Of a stretch of DNA of 64,000 nt, positions 11,367-22,300 are shown piece after piece (positions within the stretch are counted from its first letter, which is position 1; every line of letters begins with the position of its first letter). Origin of the DNA: Rusavskia elegans. Taxonomy: Eukaryota; Ascomycota; Lecanoromycetes; Teloschistales; Teloschistaceae. The notes under the pieces were generated by a model that did no database searches, was not told the origin of the DNA, and saw only the letters and a program-made list of their open reading frames with translations. The stretch spans positions 310,001 through 374,000 of the forward strand of contig SAUG01000053.1 in assembly GCA_011316305.1 (NCBI GenBank), in the 5' to 3' direction. Both the position numbers and the translations under genes were made by a program.

Positions 11367-13783
11367 ATGGGCCAGCCTTCGTATCAAGCATCGAATGCGC
11401 TAATCTACCTCACATACGGCGCCTTCTTGTACGATAAGATCCTCACCCCAGGTTCAACTCTGAGGCCTGCGACTGACAAGAGCCCATCGCGCAGGGTGAC
11501 TGGCGTTTGGATAGCCTGGTTGTGGAGAGGCCAATCCAAGAAGGATTTTCTCGCGAACAACCGCACGCAAAAGGGTCAGATCCAAAGCCGTTGTTTTGCT
11601 GGAGGCCGCCTTTGTTCCCCCGTCGCTTGCATTCCACATGTCTGCGCAGGCTGAAGAGTTGCTAACAGCTTTACTAGCTATACCTCTTGCCTTGAACTTC
11701 ATAGCCTCGGGTGAGTGCAGCGGTCCCGTCCATGACACTCGAACAAGCGGCAGCAATCCATACAATGCATCGGAAACTTGCGCGTACACAGCACTAGCGA
11801 GGCTCGTGCGATGATGAGGTGGAACCTATGCTTCAAGGATAAGGTATTACATGACGAGGTTCGTATACGCAGAAACAACGTACAACTACGTCCGTCGATT
11901 GCCGCCTTCCCTCGGACAGATCCCAGACCAGTCTTGGGGGAAGCCAGGTAGGAGATGGGCGTAGGTGCTACGCGGCTTCACTACGGGCGCGGATCGCGAA
12001 CAGCGACAGTGGATCGACTGCTGTTACTACCAAGTCCAGTGGGATTCACTGAAGCTTGGGAGCGTGAAGCTGAGATTGTACCGTGAACACTCGATCAAGT
12101 TAATGCTTGCGTGAGGAACGTGCTGCCGCTTTCCCCTCTCCCCTTTGCTTTCTGTTGCAGACATGGCGATGGCTGATCGTAGGTCCTTTTCCCGTCGCCT
12201 TAGGCCTTGGATCAGGGATTCTGTTCACCTACCCTGAGATCGCCACCATTGCCGGTGTGCAAGGTCTCGTAGTCTACGCTCTCTCTTCGTCGTTGCCACT
12301 CCTGATATTTGGCATTCTTGGGCCCATCATTCGGAGAAAATGTCCCGAAGGATTTGTCTTGACCGAATGGACCCGCCAAAGATACGGTATTGTCGCAGCT
12401 TTGTACCTTAGTATTTTGACGTAGGCTTTGCACGATTTCTCACAGGCCGTATGTATGGCTGATGGATGAATCTCAGGTTGATCACATTGTTTCTATACAT
12501 GGTCGCTGAGCTCTCTGCGCTTCAGCAGATCATCAATGCATTGACGGGTCTCAACGGCCTTTGGGCTGTCATCGCTCAATGTATCGTCACCACGATCTAC
12601 ACATGTATGCTACCTCACGGGCAATCGACAGGGAGAGGCTAATCAAAGATAGCGTTGGGCGGCTTTCGCATCTCGTTCATCACGGATAACATCCAGGGTG
12701 CTATGGTCGTGGGACTCATCATCCTGGGAGTCATCACCGTAGGTGTGAAAACGAACGTCGACAGAAACCTCGTCGAATCGTCCGGCCTCCTAGGTGCCAG
12801 CTTGTTGGGCTGGCAGCTCATGTACATACTTCCTGTCGCCATCTTGACCAACGATTTCTTCATCTCGGGCTTCTGGCTGCGGACGTTTGCCTCCAAGACG
12901 GACCGAGATCTCAGGATCGGTACCGCCATCGCAACTGTCGTCGTTGCTATCATCTTGACGCTCGTGGGAGCTTCCGGGCTTCTCGCCGCCTGGACAGGGG
13001 CTTGGCCTGGCGACCCACCTCAACTGGGTAGCATCGCCTTTTTCCTGCTTCTGGAGCAACTGCCCTCATGGGTGGTCGGTATCGTGGTTGTGATGACTGT
13101 ATCGTTGAGCACAGCAGCCTTCGATAGTCTCCAGTCTGCAATGATATCCACAGGGAGCAACGATCTTTTCCGCAATCGACTCAACTTTTGGTGGATCCGT
13201 CTAGCGGTTGTCGTGCTCATCTTTCCTGTCGCCGTGGTCGCTCTCAAAAGCCCGAGCATCCTGCAGATATACCTTATTTCGGATCTAGTCAGCGCCAGTT
13301 CTATCCCAGTGCTTGTCATTGGGCTGAGTAGCAAGTGCTACTGGTGGCGCGGGCTCGATGTCGTGGTTGGAGGATTAGGTGGTTTGCTAACCGTCTTCAT
13401 CTTTGGCACGATTTACTATGGCAACGCGAAAGATGGTGCGAACTTGCTGTTGCTCGAGCAAAGCCTCTATGTCGATGACTGGAGCGCCTTTGGTAAGTCA
13501 ACGTGACCTGAAATACGCTGGAATCAATGCTGAGAACGTCGCAGGAGCATTCGTGGCAGCTCCACTTGGTGGACTGCTTTGGGGCTTCGGCGCTTTTGCC
13601 TTGCGCATCAGTGTGCAATGGATTCTGGCCAAGGTTCGAGGTCACCGCTTCAACGCTTTTGATCGCCCTCCCGTCGCTGATCCTTCCTTCTTCACGGGGC
13701 CTCGTGAGAGATCTTCAGATGAGAATGATCGGGAGCCTGCGCCCATTGTTAAAGCTTCGTCGCTGAAAGGAAAATTCCTGTGA
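11367..13783 (+). CDS. Sodium/solute symporter family transporter
   Basis: Multi-pass plasma-membrane transporter of the SSS family (the family of fungal Dur3 urea/polyamine transporters and bacterial PutP). Exons 11367-11428, 11495-11574, 11678-11710, 12204-12420, 12477-12604, 12653-13492 and 13545-13783 give 532 aa. Seen: NRTQKAIPLALNFIASGLG, LGSGILFTYPEIATIAGVQG, FVLTEWTRQRYG, TTIYTSLGGFRISFITDNIQ (the SSS signature region), then many hydrophobic helices and STAAFDSLQSAMISTGSND. The tail after WILAKVRG is hydrophilic. Substrate cannot be told from the sequence. The third intron is 493 nt, far longer than the rest; I found no extra exon inside it that the family would need. Confidence 0.88.
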
Positions 13784-13992
13784 GTGTTCATGGCGTGTAC
13801 AAGATACAGCTGTTGTCAGGCAAATGCTTGACAAGATCGGCATACGCCTTTGCACTGGCACCAGAATAGGCGTCTCATCAGAGTCGACCACAGATTACAA
13901 ATTTCTAGTACATGCCGGCAAGACATAGGAAGAAGCAGGTATATACACGCTCAAGTTTCCGTAAAGATATGCGAATGTTGAATCTATCCTAA

Positions 13993-14988
13993 TTACGTTT
14001 TCTCTGTAACCTGCGCCGGTATACTCGAGCTCAGTACAGTATCTGGATCCGTTTCTTCGGTAGTCCCCCAAACCATCCAAGGCTCCTCGATTTCTTTCCA
14101 CATCCGCCGCTGCAACACCACATACTCGGAAACTTCCTTCTCCTCTCCAGTGCCTTGAACCAATGCATCAGGCCGACCAGGGCCCCCAGACACCATTCGA
14201 GCCAAGCTTTGGCGCGACCGCATCCTGACCACTACTTGCCTGATAGCCGAACCCTTGTAAGGCAAGATTGCGACTCTGTGAGAGACAAATTTGGGTCCTC
14301 GGATGAATTTGTGGAGGGTCCAACGCAAGCGCTCGTTCCGCGGTCGAGATGCGATGCGTGACTTGAATGAAGCTAACAATCCCTCAGTACAAATGGTGGA
14401 GAGGGTAGTGATGTCGCCGCTACATTGAAGCACGGTTAGTGGGCTGATCGAATACCCCTTGGAATTGAGGACGGGAACAATGCTCACTCGGCGAAAGCGG
14501 TGTACATTTGCGTGTACAACGCTTGTGCCGTAGGGCCCACGGGGCGCAAACCCATCTTCGGCCTTGGTTTTCGTTTGCTTAGATATTTGTATGACCAGCC
14601 CATCCTCAGCTCGATGAACCGTTGCCTTGCTCTGTGCAATTCGAGCTGCCACCTTCGGCGTGGCTCGGAGAAGATGGACGGTTTCCGTCGGCCTGTTGGC
14701 ATGACGAAGGTCCCTGCGCAAGGTGTCAGCTTCTGCTCTCACCTATGTTTGAGGCGAAGAATAAGGTGGAGTCTCACCTTCAAGCAGGCCTAGGTCCATG
14801 GGTAGATTGGCTCCGGAATTTTGCTTCATCATAACTTGCATGCTCCTTTGCGGCCTCTCCCGGGGAGCTATGAAGGCCATCTCTCCGGCTCGAAGGTTGC
14901 TGCATTTTGAGAATAGGCGTCGACTTGGGCGATGAGCACCCGGGTAGAGGAAGGGAAGAAGGGTCGCACAACGTGCGTGAGTAGCCAT
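13993..14988 (-). CDS. Mba1/mL45-type mitochondrial protein
   Basis: Tim44-like-fold protein related to Mba1 and mitoribosomal mL45, which hold the mitoribosome at the inner membrane for insertion of nascent chains. Exons 14988-14778, 14713-14488 and 14419-13993 give 287 aa. Seen: an Arg-rich start (MATHARCATLLPFLYPGAHR), then MDLGLLEGTFVMPTGRR, ALYTQMYTAFAD, TLSTICTEGLLASFKSRI, FVSHRVAILPYKGSAIRQVV and a final cystatin-like part, EYVVLQRRMWKEIEEPWMVW. The assignment to this family rests on these motifs from memory; a generic Tim44-like protein is the alternative. The gene ends 90 bp from a MITE in its 5' flank. Confidence 0.82.
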
Positions 14989-15079
14989 GAGGGAGTGTAC
15001 TCAGCTGTGCTCCGGATGTTTCAAAGGCGGAGGTTGCGAGATATCGAGCCCCGATCCATGCACCTTCCCAAGCGCGATA

Positions 15080-15347
15080 CTCGAGTTCACCCACCTTTGC
15101 AACACGCTACGAGTATAAGCGGCCACTACTTTGGTAGCTCTTGGCATCCTCCATCAAAACCTACAGCCTTCGAAAATTTGGTAGAAACCCGATGGAAGTG
15201 ATTTTGGAAATAAAGAAAACTAAATAAGATCTAAGAGGTATATCATAGGCAGTAACTTTATCGAACAGTCCTGATAGAAAAGCGCGGATAAATAGGGATT
15301 CTGGCTAATTCCGTTATACCCGTGTTGCAAAAGTGGGTGAACCCGAG
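15080..15347. mobile_element. Probable MITE, Tc1/mariner-like
   Basis: A 268-bp non-coding element bounded by 27-bp terminal inverted repeats at 15080-15106 and 15321-15347. The left one begins CTCGAGTTCACCCAC and ends GCAACACG; the reverse complement of the right one begins CTCGGGTTCACCCAC and has the same end. Only 2 of 27 positions differ. A TA dinucleotide sits immediately outside each end (15078-15079 and 15348-15349), the target duplication typical of Tc1/mariner elements. The interior is AT-rich with stops in all frames. It lies between the Mba1-like gene and EOS1, so it may carry promoter sequence for either. Confidence 0.75.
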
Positions 15348-15489
15348 TAGCCGACCCGAAATCTGGGGAAGAGGAAAAAAGAAAAAGAGGGTCTCGAGGG
15401 TCTGGAGACTGGCCTCATTTGCAACCATCCGGTCTCTCCGCTTCGTCCGCTCATTGCCAGCAACGGCTCGACGTCTTCAATAATTGCAG

Positions 15490-16433
15490 ATGCGGCTGCA
15501 CAAGTCGCATCGTCACGTTCCCTGGCTTCCCCCAGTCCTCCCAGCTACAATGACCTGACTCCGCCCAAGGCTCCTCCACCGCCGGCTCTCCATCCTCGCA
15601 TTGCGGTCTTGCTCGGTGTCAGCACATCATGGCATATTCCCCTGCTTATCGCCCGTGCTCTGAGCACCGCGCCTGCCATGTGGTGGGGTTTGCGCTGTGC
15701 TCTCACCTTTTTAGGTGACCTGCTTCTGAGTGACGGCATGGGGGATCCGGGCAATCCGTGGACGGTGGAAAAGCGTTTTCGAGTCACGGAGGTGTTTTTG
15801 GCTATCCTATGGGTATGTCCATGCAAAATCTCCTGGATTTCTCCTGACTTAGAATTCTGGACAAAGCTAAAATGAGCCCGCAGTGTTTGGCGTCAGCGTA
15901 CCTTTCATACTTCTTTACAGATTGTCTCATGTCCCGGTGGTCAGCGCCTCCAACCTCTTTTGTGAGATTTTGCCCGGCGGGAGTACTGAAGTATGCAGGC
16001 TTCTGTTTTATACCCCTTCTGCGACCGTCGTGCGACTGTTGACGACCAATGCGCTCATCGCATACATTACCAACTGTGTTCTCTATCTCTCTGGCGCCTC
16101 GCAGGATCCACGAATGCTGCTGCCTGCCTGGGTATCCATAGCTACGGTACGTTCTCCATGGCATATGTGGTAGAATCCTAGGATTCAGGTTGACAAGAGT
16201 CGCAGACATTGACGATGCTTTACCATCTGACGCATCGGAAGATCAACATCCGCAAGGAAACCTCGGCGTCCAAATTTGTCTTCTCCATCGCAAGTTTCCT
16301 GAGTCTGTGTACCCTGCTTCTGCAGTTGCACCTGACGCGTGATAATGATCCTACCGTACCGCTGTTTGAAATGATGCGACAGGCATGGGTCTGGGTTCAT
16401 CGGGCGTTGCATGTGCAAGCAGCGTGTACATGA
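15490..16433 (+). CDS. eos1: N-glycosylation protein EOS1
   Basis: ER multi-pass membrane protein of the EOS1 family, linked in yeast to N-glycosylation and oxidative-stress tolerance. The firm exons are 15545-15812, 15884-15939, 15999-16146 and 16206-16433. Seen: LHPRIAVLLGVSTSWHIPLL, ARALSTAPAMWWGLRCALTF, EKRFRVTEVFLAILW, CLASAYLSYFFTDCLMSRW and LYHLTHRKINIRKETSASK, all family hallmarks, with about four membrane segments. The start is tentative: the ATG at 15490 followed by a 41-nt intron (15504-15544) restores the frame and gives 237 aa. The coding frame is open further upstream but has no ATG there. Confidence 0.88.
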
Positions 16434-16834
16434 TAGCAGACACTGGGCATGTTTCACCCAATCAGCACATACGGAGAGACACTGCGACCGCATATTTGTT
16501 TTCCAGCCATGCATTGTTCTGGAACCCTAGGGTCTGCATCTCTAAAGAGTGACACTCGTGCCGCAATTTGCCTTTGGACTCAGTGACTGGTGCCGTCCTA
16601 ACATCTTACACGCCAAAGAAATCTGCGCACCCTGATCATTCCCCCCTGACCGTTATCCTTATCCTTGCCGTAAAATGCCATCAATCCGAGGGTATCATCA
16701 ACGCCGTGAGAGAGTCCTGAAAAGGCCCCAACAGCGATCAGCGGAGGCAGCAAGGAGCAAGCATGTGAAAACTTGTCGAGATGGCTCCTTCTCAGTCCGC
16801 GAGGGTGTCCTTCGGAGGCATATTGCGGCAGGAC
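16434..16834. other. Intergenic, EOS1 to SUI1
   Basis: About 400 bp between convergent genes, so it should hold two 3' UTRs. A 64-codon frame at 16675 on the plus strand overlaps the antisense of the SUI1 end and is not credible. Confidence 0.5.
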
Positions 16835-17550
16835 CTAGAAGCCGTGGACCTGATTTTCAATCCACGTAAGCAAGTGATCATGAGGAGATGGCGGCCGCGC
16901 AATGCTTTACCTTGATGGTCTTGGCATCAAGCGCCAGACCTTCCTTCTTGTCGACCAAAAATTCCTGAACGTCTTTGCGCTGATCCCCTTGGAGCTGGAT
17001 CACCTCGCCCATCTCAGTGTCATTGACGATGGTGCCATTGCAAGCTGATGAGCAGTGTTAGCTTCCAGGCCGCTGAGACCGAACAAGGATGGCCGGGTGC
17101 AAATGTCAAAGCCACCTACCGAACTTCTTCTTAATGACCTTCAGGATCTTCTTTTGATCGAACTTCTTGGGAAGTCCTTGCACAGTGGTCAGAGTCTTAC
17201 GACCATTACGTTCTGTAGGCTCGTCAGCCCAGGTGTGTGCGTGGATCGCAGGGGTAATAGGGTGTCACTGACGCTGGATCCGGATATGGATGTAGTTCTG
17301 AGACTGCTTGGTCTCCCCTGTATCTTCGTCGGCTTCGGCGAAGGGGTCTGAAGAGCAAACGATATTAGCCAGCTGTCCTCGCGCTGTACTCCGCGACCAA
17401 AATATGGCAGGAAGCCGTGCAAAGTGCTTGGAGAGCAGAGCCTGGAGCATGCCGTAGGTGCGATAATAGGCGCATGTTGAAAGGCAGGGAATTTGCTTGG
17501 GAATAACAGTGGCCGGGCTCACCGAAGGTCTTGAGGTTTTCGATTGACAT
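16835..17550 (-). CDS. sui1: Translation initiation factor eIF1
   Basis: eIF1/SUI1, the small 40S-bound factor that guards start-codon choice. Exons 17550-17523, 17347-17273, 17212-17120, 17044-16911 and 16849-16835 (15 nt) give 114 aa, the usual length. Seen: MSIENLKTFDPFAEADED, YIHIRIQQRNGRKTLTTVQG, KKILKVIKKKFACNGTIV, EMGEVIQLQGDQRKDVQEF and the invariant end KVHGF. An in-frame upstream ATG at 17613 was rejected because it precedes the conserved start by 21 poorly conserved codons and is more likely 5' UTR. Confidence 0.96.
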
Positions 17551-17965
17551 ATAACCGTATTGCTTGCTTGTACTTGGAGAAAGAGGTCCTGCTGATGCGT
17601 ACAAAGGGGTCAAATGTGATTAGTCTGTGCGTCCTTGGAATGAAGAGTGGAGATTGGAGCTAGTGCTTGTTGTTGTGGTTTTGATGATAATTGAAAGGTT
17701 GAGAAGTGAGTGACGAGGGTGGGGAAGGGATGTGACTCTATCGCTGTAAATTGCCTGAGGCACTGCTTGGCATTACTAGGCCGAACTCGGTCGAAGTTTT
17801 AGTTTGCTACCATGAGCATGACTACCATACAAAACCGAAGTCAAGGCATGGAGGGAGTCATGTATGTACGCTTGAATTGAGTCACGAGCTGAACCTAATT
17901 ACAAAATTGATGTCTCGCCTGGAAATCAATCTGAAATTTCCCATAATGCTTCTCCCTGATCGGAG
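17551..17965. other. Intergenic upstream of SUI1
   Basis: About 415 bp holding the SUI1 leader and promoter. It includes a G-rich/GA-rich stretch near 17690-17735 on the plus strand (pyrimidine-rich in the sense of SUI1), typical of strong fungal promoters. No gene seen. Confidence 0.5.
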
Positions 17966-18301
17966 TCACACAGACAAAACCAGGCTTTTCCGGGGAAATC
18001 GGGGTATCTTGAAGGTGGCGGCTTGGAAAAGGAATGCCGTATCATGAGGGTGGTACTGCGGCAGGCGCCTCTGTACCTGTACCTCTTCCTGCTGAAGGGA
18101 CTGGTGGCATGAAAAGGGGTAGATAGGTCTGGCCATTGATTCAGTTCGGCGCTCCTTCTCATTTAGACGCCGTCTTGTAGGTAGACTTACCACGGCCAAA
18201 GCCAGGACTGCGAGGCCAAAGAGAATTGTCAGCCAGGCATAATGGTACGAAGCCGCCGGCCGGGAGTGGCTCAAAAGGGATGCATACGTGCCATTCCTAC
18301 A
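17966..18301 (-). CDS. Possible small membrane protein, two exons
   Basis: Not recognised. Two possible exons, 18301-18191 (111 nt, bounded by CAG and GTAAGT) and 18088-17966 (123 nt, after an AG acceptor), join in frame to about 77 codons. The first part reads CRNGTYASLLSHSRPAASYH and then a clear membrane segment, YAWLTILFGLAVLALAV. The second part is Arg/Gln/Pro-rich and ends SLVLSV. No start codon is evident; an upstream exon would be needed in 18302-18700. It could be a tail of a small tail-anchored protein, or a chance frame. Confidence 0.3.
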   Translation of the reverse strand, partial: CRNGTYASLLSHSRPAASYHYAWLTILFGLAVLALAVVSLPTRRRLNEKERRTESMARPIYPFSCHQSLQQEEVQVQRRLPQYHPHDTAFLFQAATFKIPRFPRKSLVLSV

Positions 18302-19355
18302 CTGAGGATACCCGGAGTACCTTTACTGGCAGAATCTGGTCCTTCGGCAAGCCAGGTTTGCAAGGAAAAGACGAATGAAGCCCTACGAAGTGTGAGCGAA
18401 CAAGTGAGCGATGATTGCAGGTTCCAGGTGTAACGCCTACCATCCGATCATCCTAAATCATCAGCGAGTATTCAGCGATTGTGTTCTTGCTCTTTGATCC
18501 GCTACTGCGTGGTCGTACTTATTCCTGGTAAACATCTGCTCGCATTAGCCATGCTATCCCAGTCATTCACTGGTTAGGAAGCAGGGTGGAATACCGCGGC
18601 CATCGGTAAGGTGCTTGACATAGTACTACTGATGTCCGTTTCATGCTTTTCTTTGGGAGGTTCTGCGTAGGGAATGACTATGTATTGATCAGCATACGCA
18701 GTATCACCAGCTCAGCATTTACATACTAAGATCTTCTCGTCTCATGTCCCGTTTGGTAGACATCGCGGATCCGGATCGGCGGTAGGAGCATTCAAGTAAC
18801 GACAATGACAAATGTAGGTCGCTCTCTCGGTTTGAGATCGGAATGCAACAGCTGCTCAACAGACATAAAGTACATATGCAGTTAGCAGTACAAGACGATA
18901 ATGCGTTCAAGGCAGAACGACTCCCGTGCATAAGGCATCGGCTGACCGGGGATCTATCTCTAGAGGCCGATGGCTTGGGGTGGGGGGGAGGTCCGCTGCG
19001 GCAATTAAAAGCCTTAATCCAAATCCAACCACTTCCCGAAGACCCCCAAACCACTAAATAATCCCCCCATGCTGCAGTCTACTCTACTAGTAACTCGCCT
19101 TCCAAGATGAAGAATCGCTAATCGCTAACATACGCCTGCCAGTGACCGATTGGCACCCATGCTCATGCTTTCTCACCACCTCCGATGCTCTCCTTCCCCT
19201 TTCTTTCCTTCTCAGCACCAGTATTTATCAGGGTACTGAATCGTGTCATATTCTCTTCACCATAGGAGCTCGTTGCGCCTTCCAATGCCCCGGGTTTGGC
19301 AGCTCCCCCGAACAAAAGCTCGAGTCCTGTCAGAGCAATCCAACATGATAGAGCG
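18302..19355. other. Intergenic upstream of MED12
   Basis: About 1.05 kb. A 111-codon minus frame at 18719-19054 is Ser/Cys-rich with no family look and is rejected. The stretch just before 19356 is pyrimidine-rich, consistent with the MED12 leader. Nothing else supported. Confidence 0.5.
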
Positions 19356-22300
19356 ATGACCAGCAACACTACGGGCTTTCAACGGCCAAAGCCCCTCAAC
19401 CACTCCAACGCCCATGTCTTCAAGCAACCGACCCAACGTATCCCACCGTTCCCCGGTACCGAGAATCATCCGTCCAGATCCGATGCCGAACCAGCTTTGA
19501 AAAAGCAGAAATTGGACCCTCTAGTCGCTCCTTCGACCCATACAAATGAGCAATACAGGACTATTCAAACTCCTCACAGTCAACCTTCCGATCCCTCGGG
19601 GTTGCAAACGTACAATGCCTCCAGCCATACTGCCAACCAGTCAAACGTCGTTCCCCACGATAGTCCTGTAGCTCCGTCACTCGTCTTCCCTGTGCGCTTG
19701 CCTCTGGACCAGCTTCAAATCCGGAGGAAACGTCAAGACGCCGTATCACAGCGAGCTGCTAGGAATGTCGGAGCCGTGCAGACCAAACCGTTTGTTCTCG
19801 AACCACCTTCTGCTGCGCCGCGCTATCCCTCTACCGCCAAGTCCGGAAATCCTAGAGAGTCAATCGCACTAGACTCCACGCAGGCTCTCTCTGCTGAAAA
19901 AGCAGCGGACTTTTCGCCATGGGAAGGTATCCACGCGGAAGATGTGCTTGGCGAGTTCACCATCAAACACGGCTTCTACGATAAGATTCAGGTCGCACAG
20001 AACGAGTCGGGTACTGCGAGACCTACGGCTTGGAGGAATTATAAGCAGCAATCTGGTCTCAATATCTTGTCGTCCTTGTTCGTTTCCGTCCTCGATCAGC
20101 GGCAAATTCATGGTTCCGTCACTGCAGGCTGCACCTTCAAACCGCCGCCCCGTGTCACACTGACGGATAGTAAACGAGAGGCCTGGCTGCGCGATCTTGC
20201 TAATCCAACGATCCCTTTGAGAAGACTCAGCCGGACCATTCCTCATGGTATCCGTGGCCGAGCTCTACTCGATCACTCCTTGGCGAAGAATATTCCTACC
20301 TCGAGGTCATTATGGCTTGCCAAGTGCGTAGGCGCCAACGAGATCCGCGCTTTCAAACGCAAAGGTGCGAGCGGCGCCTTCGCTGTCGGAGGTGAATCAA
20401 AGTGGATCAAAGACTGGACGGCCAACGTGGAGCAATTCCTGGACACCTTGGTTGGCACCTGTGGATCTGATCGATGGAGAGAGAACATGACTTATGGGTA
20501 AATCAATCACTTCTCGCTATCATTACGCTTCTGACCGACCGTCATCATCTAGTCTCCGACTTGCCACCCACTTGTTTGCCGAAAGCCTGCTGGATAGGGA
20601 TCATTATTTCGACTGGCTCTTGAATACCATCAACCAGATCGATCTTGAGACATTACCCCTGTATTTGCTTATCATCAGATCGCACCTGAAAGAATTTGGC
20701 CAGAGCCGTCGGTATGGTCGGCGACTGGCAGAGTCGCTGTTAGAGCAGCTGCATATGGTATGTCTGTCCGTTTCGATGCGCTGTGCCGACTTCTGACTGT
20801 CTGGCAGATCGAGAACAATGCCTCGCCGGACCTCTACATCGTCGTGAAGACCAAGATTGTGAACCTCATAAATCTATTCATCGTCGCAAGTCCCGCATCT
20901 TTCCTGATGCCACGGCGATGGCTCAAGTATCGATCTATGCTGCAGACTGTGATAGATGCTCCACACGCTGCACTCTTCGAAGATGTCTGCCAGCGTAACA
21001 CACGGCTCCAGGTCATGGCCGGGTCAGATGCAGAATCTGAAGTAAAGACCACTCACACCCTGATTGAGATCCTTGATTCCATAGCTCCTGGAACGGATAT
21101 TTCCAACATAGCACGGACACTGTGGGAGGTCGCACCCAATCCTGAGCTCCTCGTTCGAACTTGCCTTTGCTGGTCCACGAGCATTTTCAATACTAGCCGT
21201 GCGCGATTGTACATCGCAGCTCGATTACTGCGGAACTGGAGCGATATGCAAGTAGATATCGAAACCCACTTGCTCCAATTCCTCACCGTCGACGCGGTAG
21301 CAGCGGATTTGGAGGATGCAAGCCTCTACCGGATCATTGCAGAACTGATTCGGTCAAGGCACTTCTCTGTGGGCGGATATCTAAACTGGGTCATCGCCAA
21401 CGGTTTACTAAGGAGACGCGGTGTGACAGAAAAGGTATGCTGAGTAGCCGCTTCTTTAGGAGCGCCATCGGTTGCTGACCCTCTCAAAAGGTCTCTCCTG
21501 CTATCGGGCTGTTAACTGAAATACCGCCACATGGACTCTCTGCTCATATCTTGAATCTGCGGCAAAATCTGCTACGATCACTCGGAGTAACAATCGACGA
21601 TGAGAACCGCAAGATTACGCAGTGGCAAAGCCTCTTCGACCGCAAGCCTGTGGGTCAACACATCGATTTAGTAGACCTGTCGGCACCCGACCGTCCGCCA
21701 TCTGGTCGAGATCAGCTTACGCTGGCCGTCAAATTAGACGTCGGCCATTGGATCCGGCGAAAGCTGCTGAATCGCTCAGGAAGCGGACAATCACCCTCTG
21801 AGCGACCACGAGAGGATACAGATACTGATCCAGTCCTCGATGAATCCCAATTTGGTACAGTGCTAGCAGTGCTTGAGTGTCTTGAAGACTTCGTAACATT
21901 AGGAGACCTATTACTATTCCATGCGAAGTCCCACGAACCTCAGCTTCTTACAGCTATCGCCGTAACGGTTAATCACTATCTTGATATCTTCCTAGCATGC
22001 GGGACTGCAGATACAATTTTCATCCAATTGATGCAACAACACATAAGTTTGAATAGCAAGCCTGGGTACTTAGCTTTTGTGGAAGCTCTGATTGACCTGG
22101 TGGAGAGTCTGCCCAACCGTTCTCGCGAGACTCGAATGCTGCGGAAGGAAAGACAGAAGCATGAATCCAAGTCATCGGTTGCCGCATGCTCCCCCATCTC
22201 CGAGCACATGGCCGAAGCTTTACAGATTGAGCATTCGGGATCCTCCTTGCCATGTACAGACGAAATCGAGCAGCTTCTGGCGAGCGGCACAAGTATGGAC

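Noticed and set aside
12107..12203. ATG at 12107 as start of the symporter.
   Set aside because: It lies in the long intron; upstream exons encode the expected NRTQKAIPLALNFIAS part of the family, so the gene starts at 11367.
17551..17613. Upstream in-frame ATG for SUI1 giving 21 extra residues.
   Set aside because: The eIF1 family starts at MSIENLKTF; the extra sequence is not family-like.
18719..19054. 111-codon minus frame upstream of MED12.
   Set aside because: Cys/Ser-rich composition, no family look, antisense to the likely promoter.
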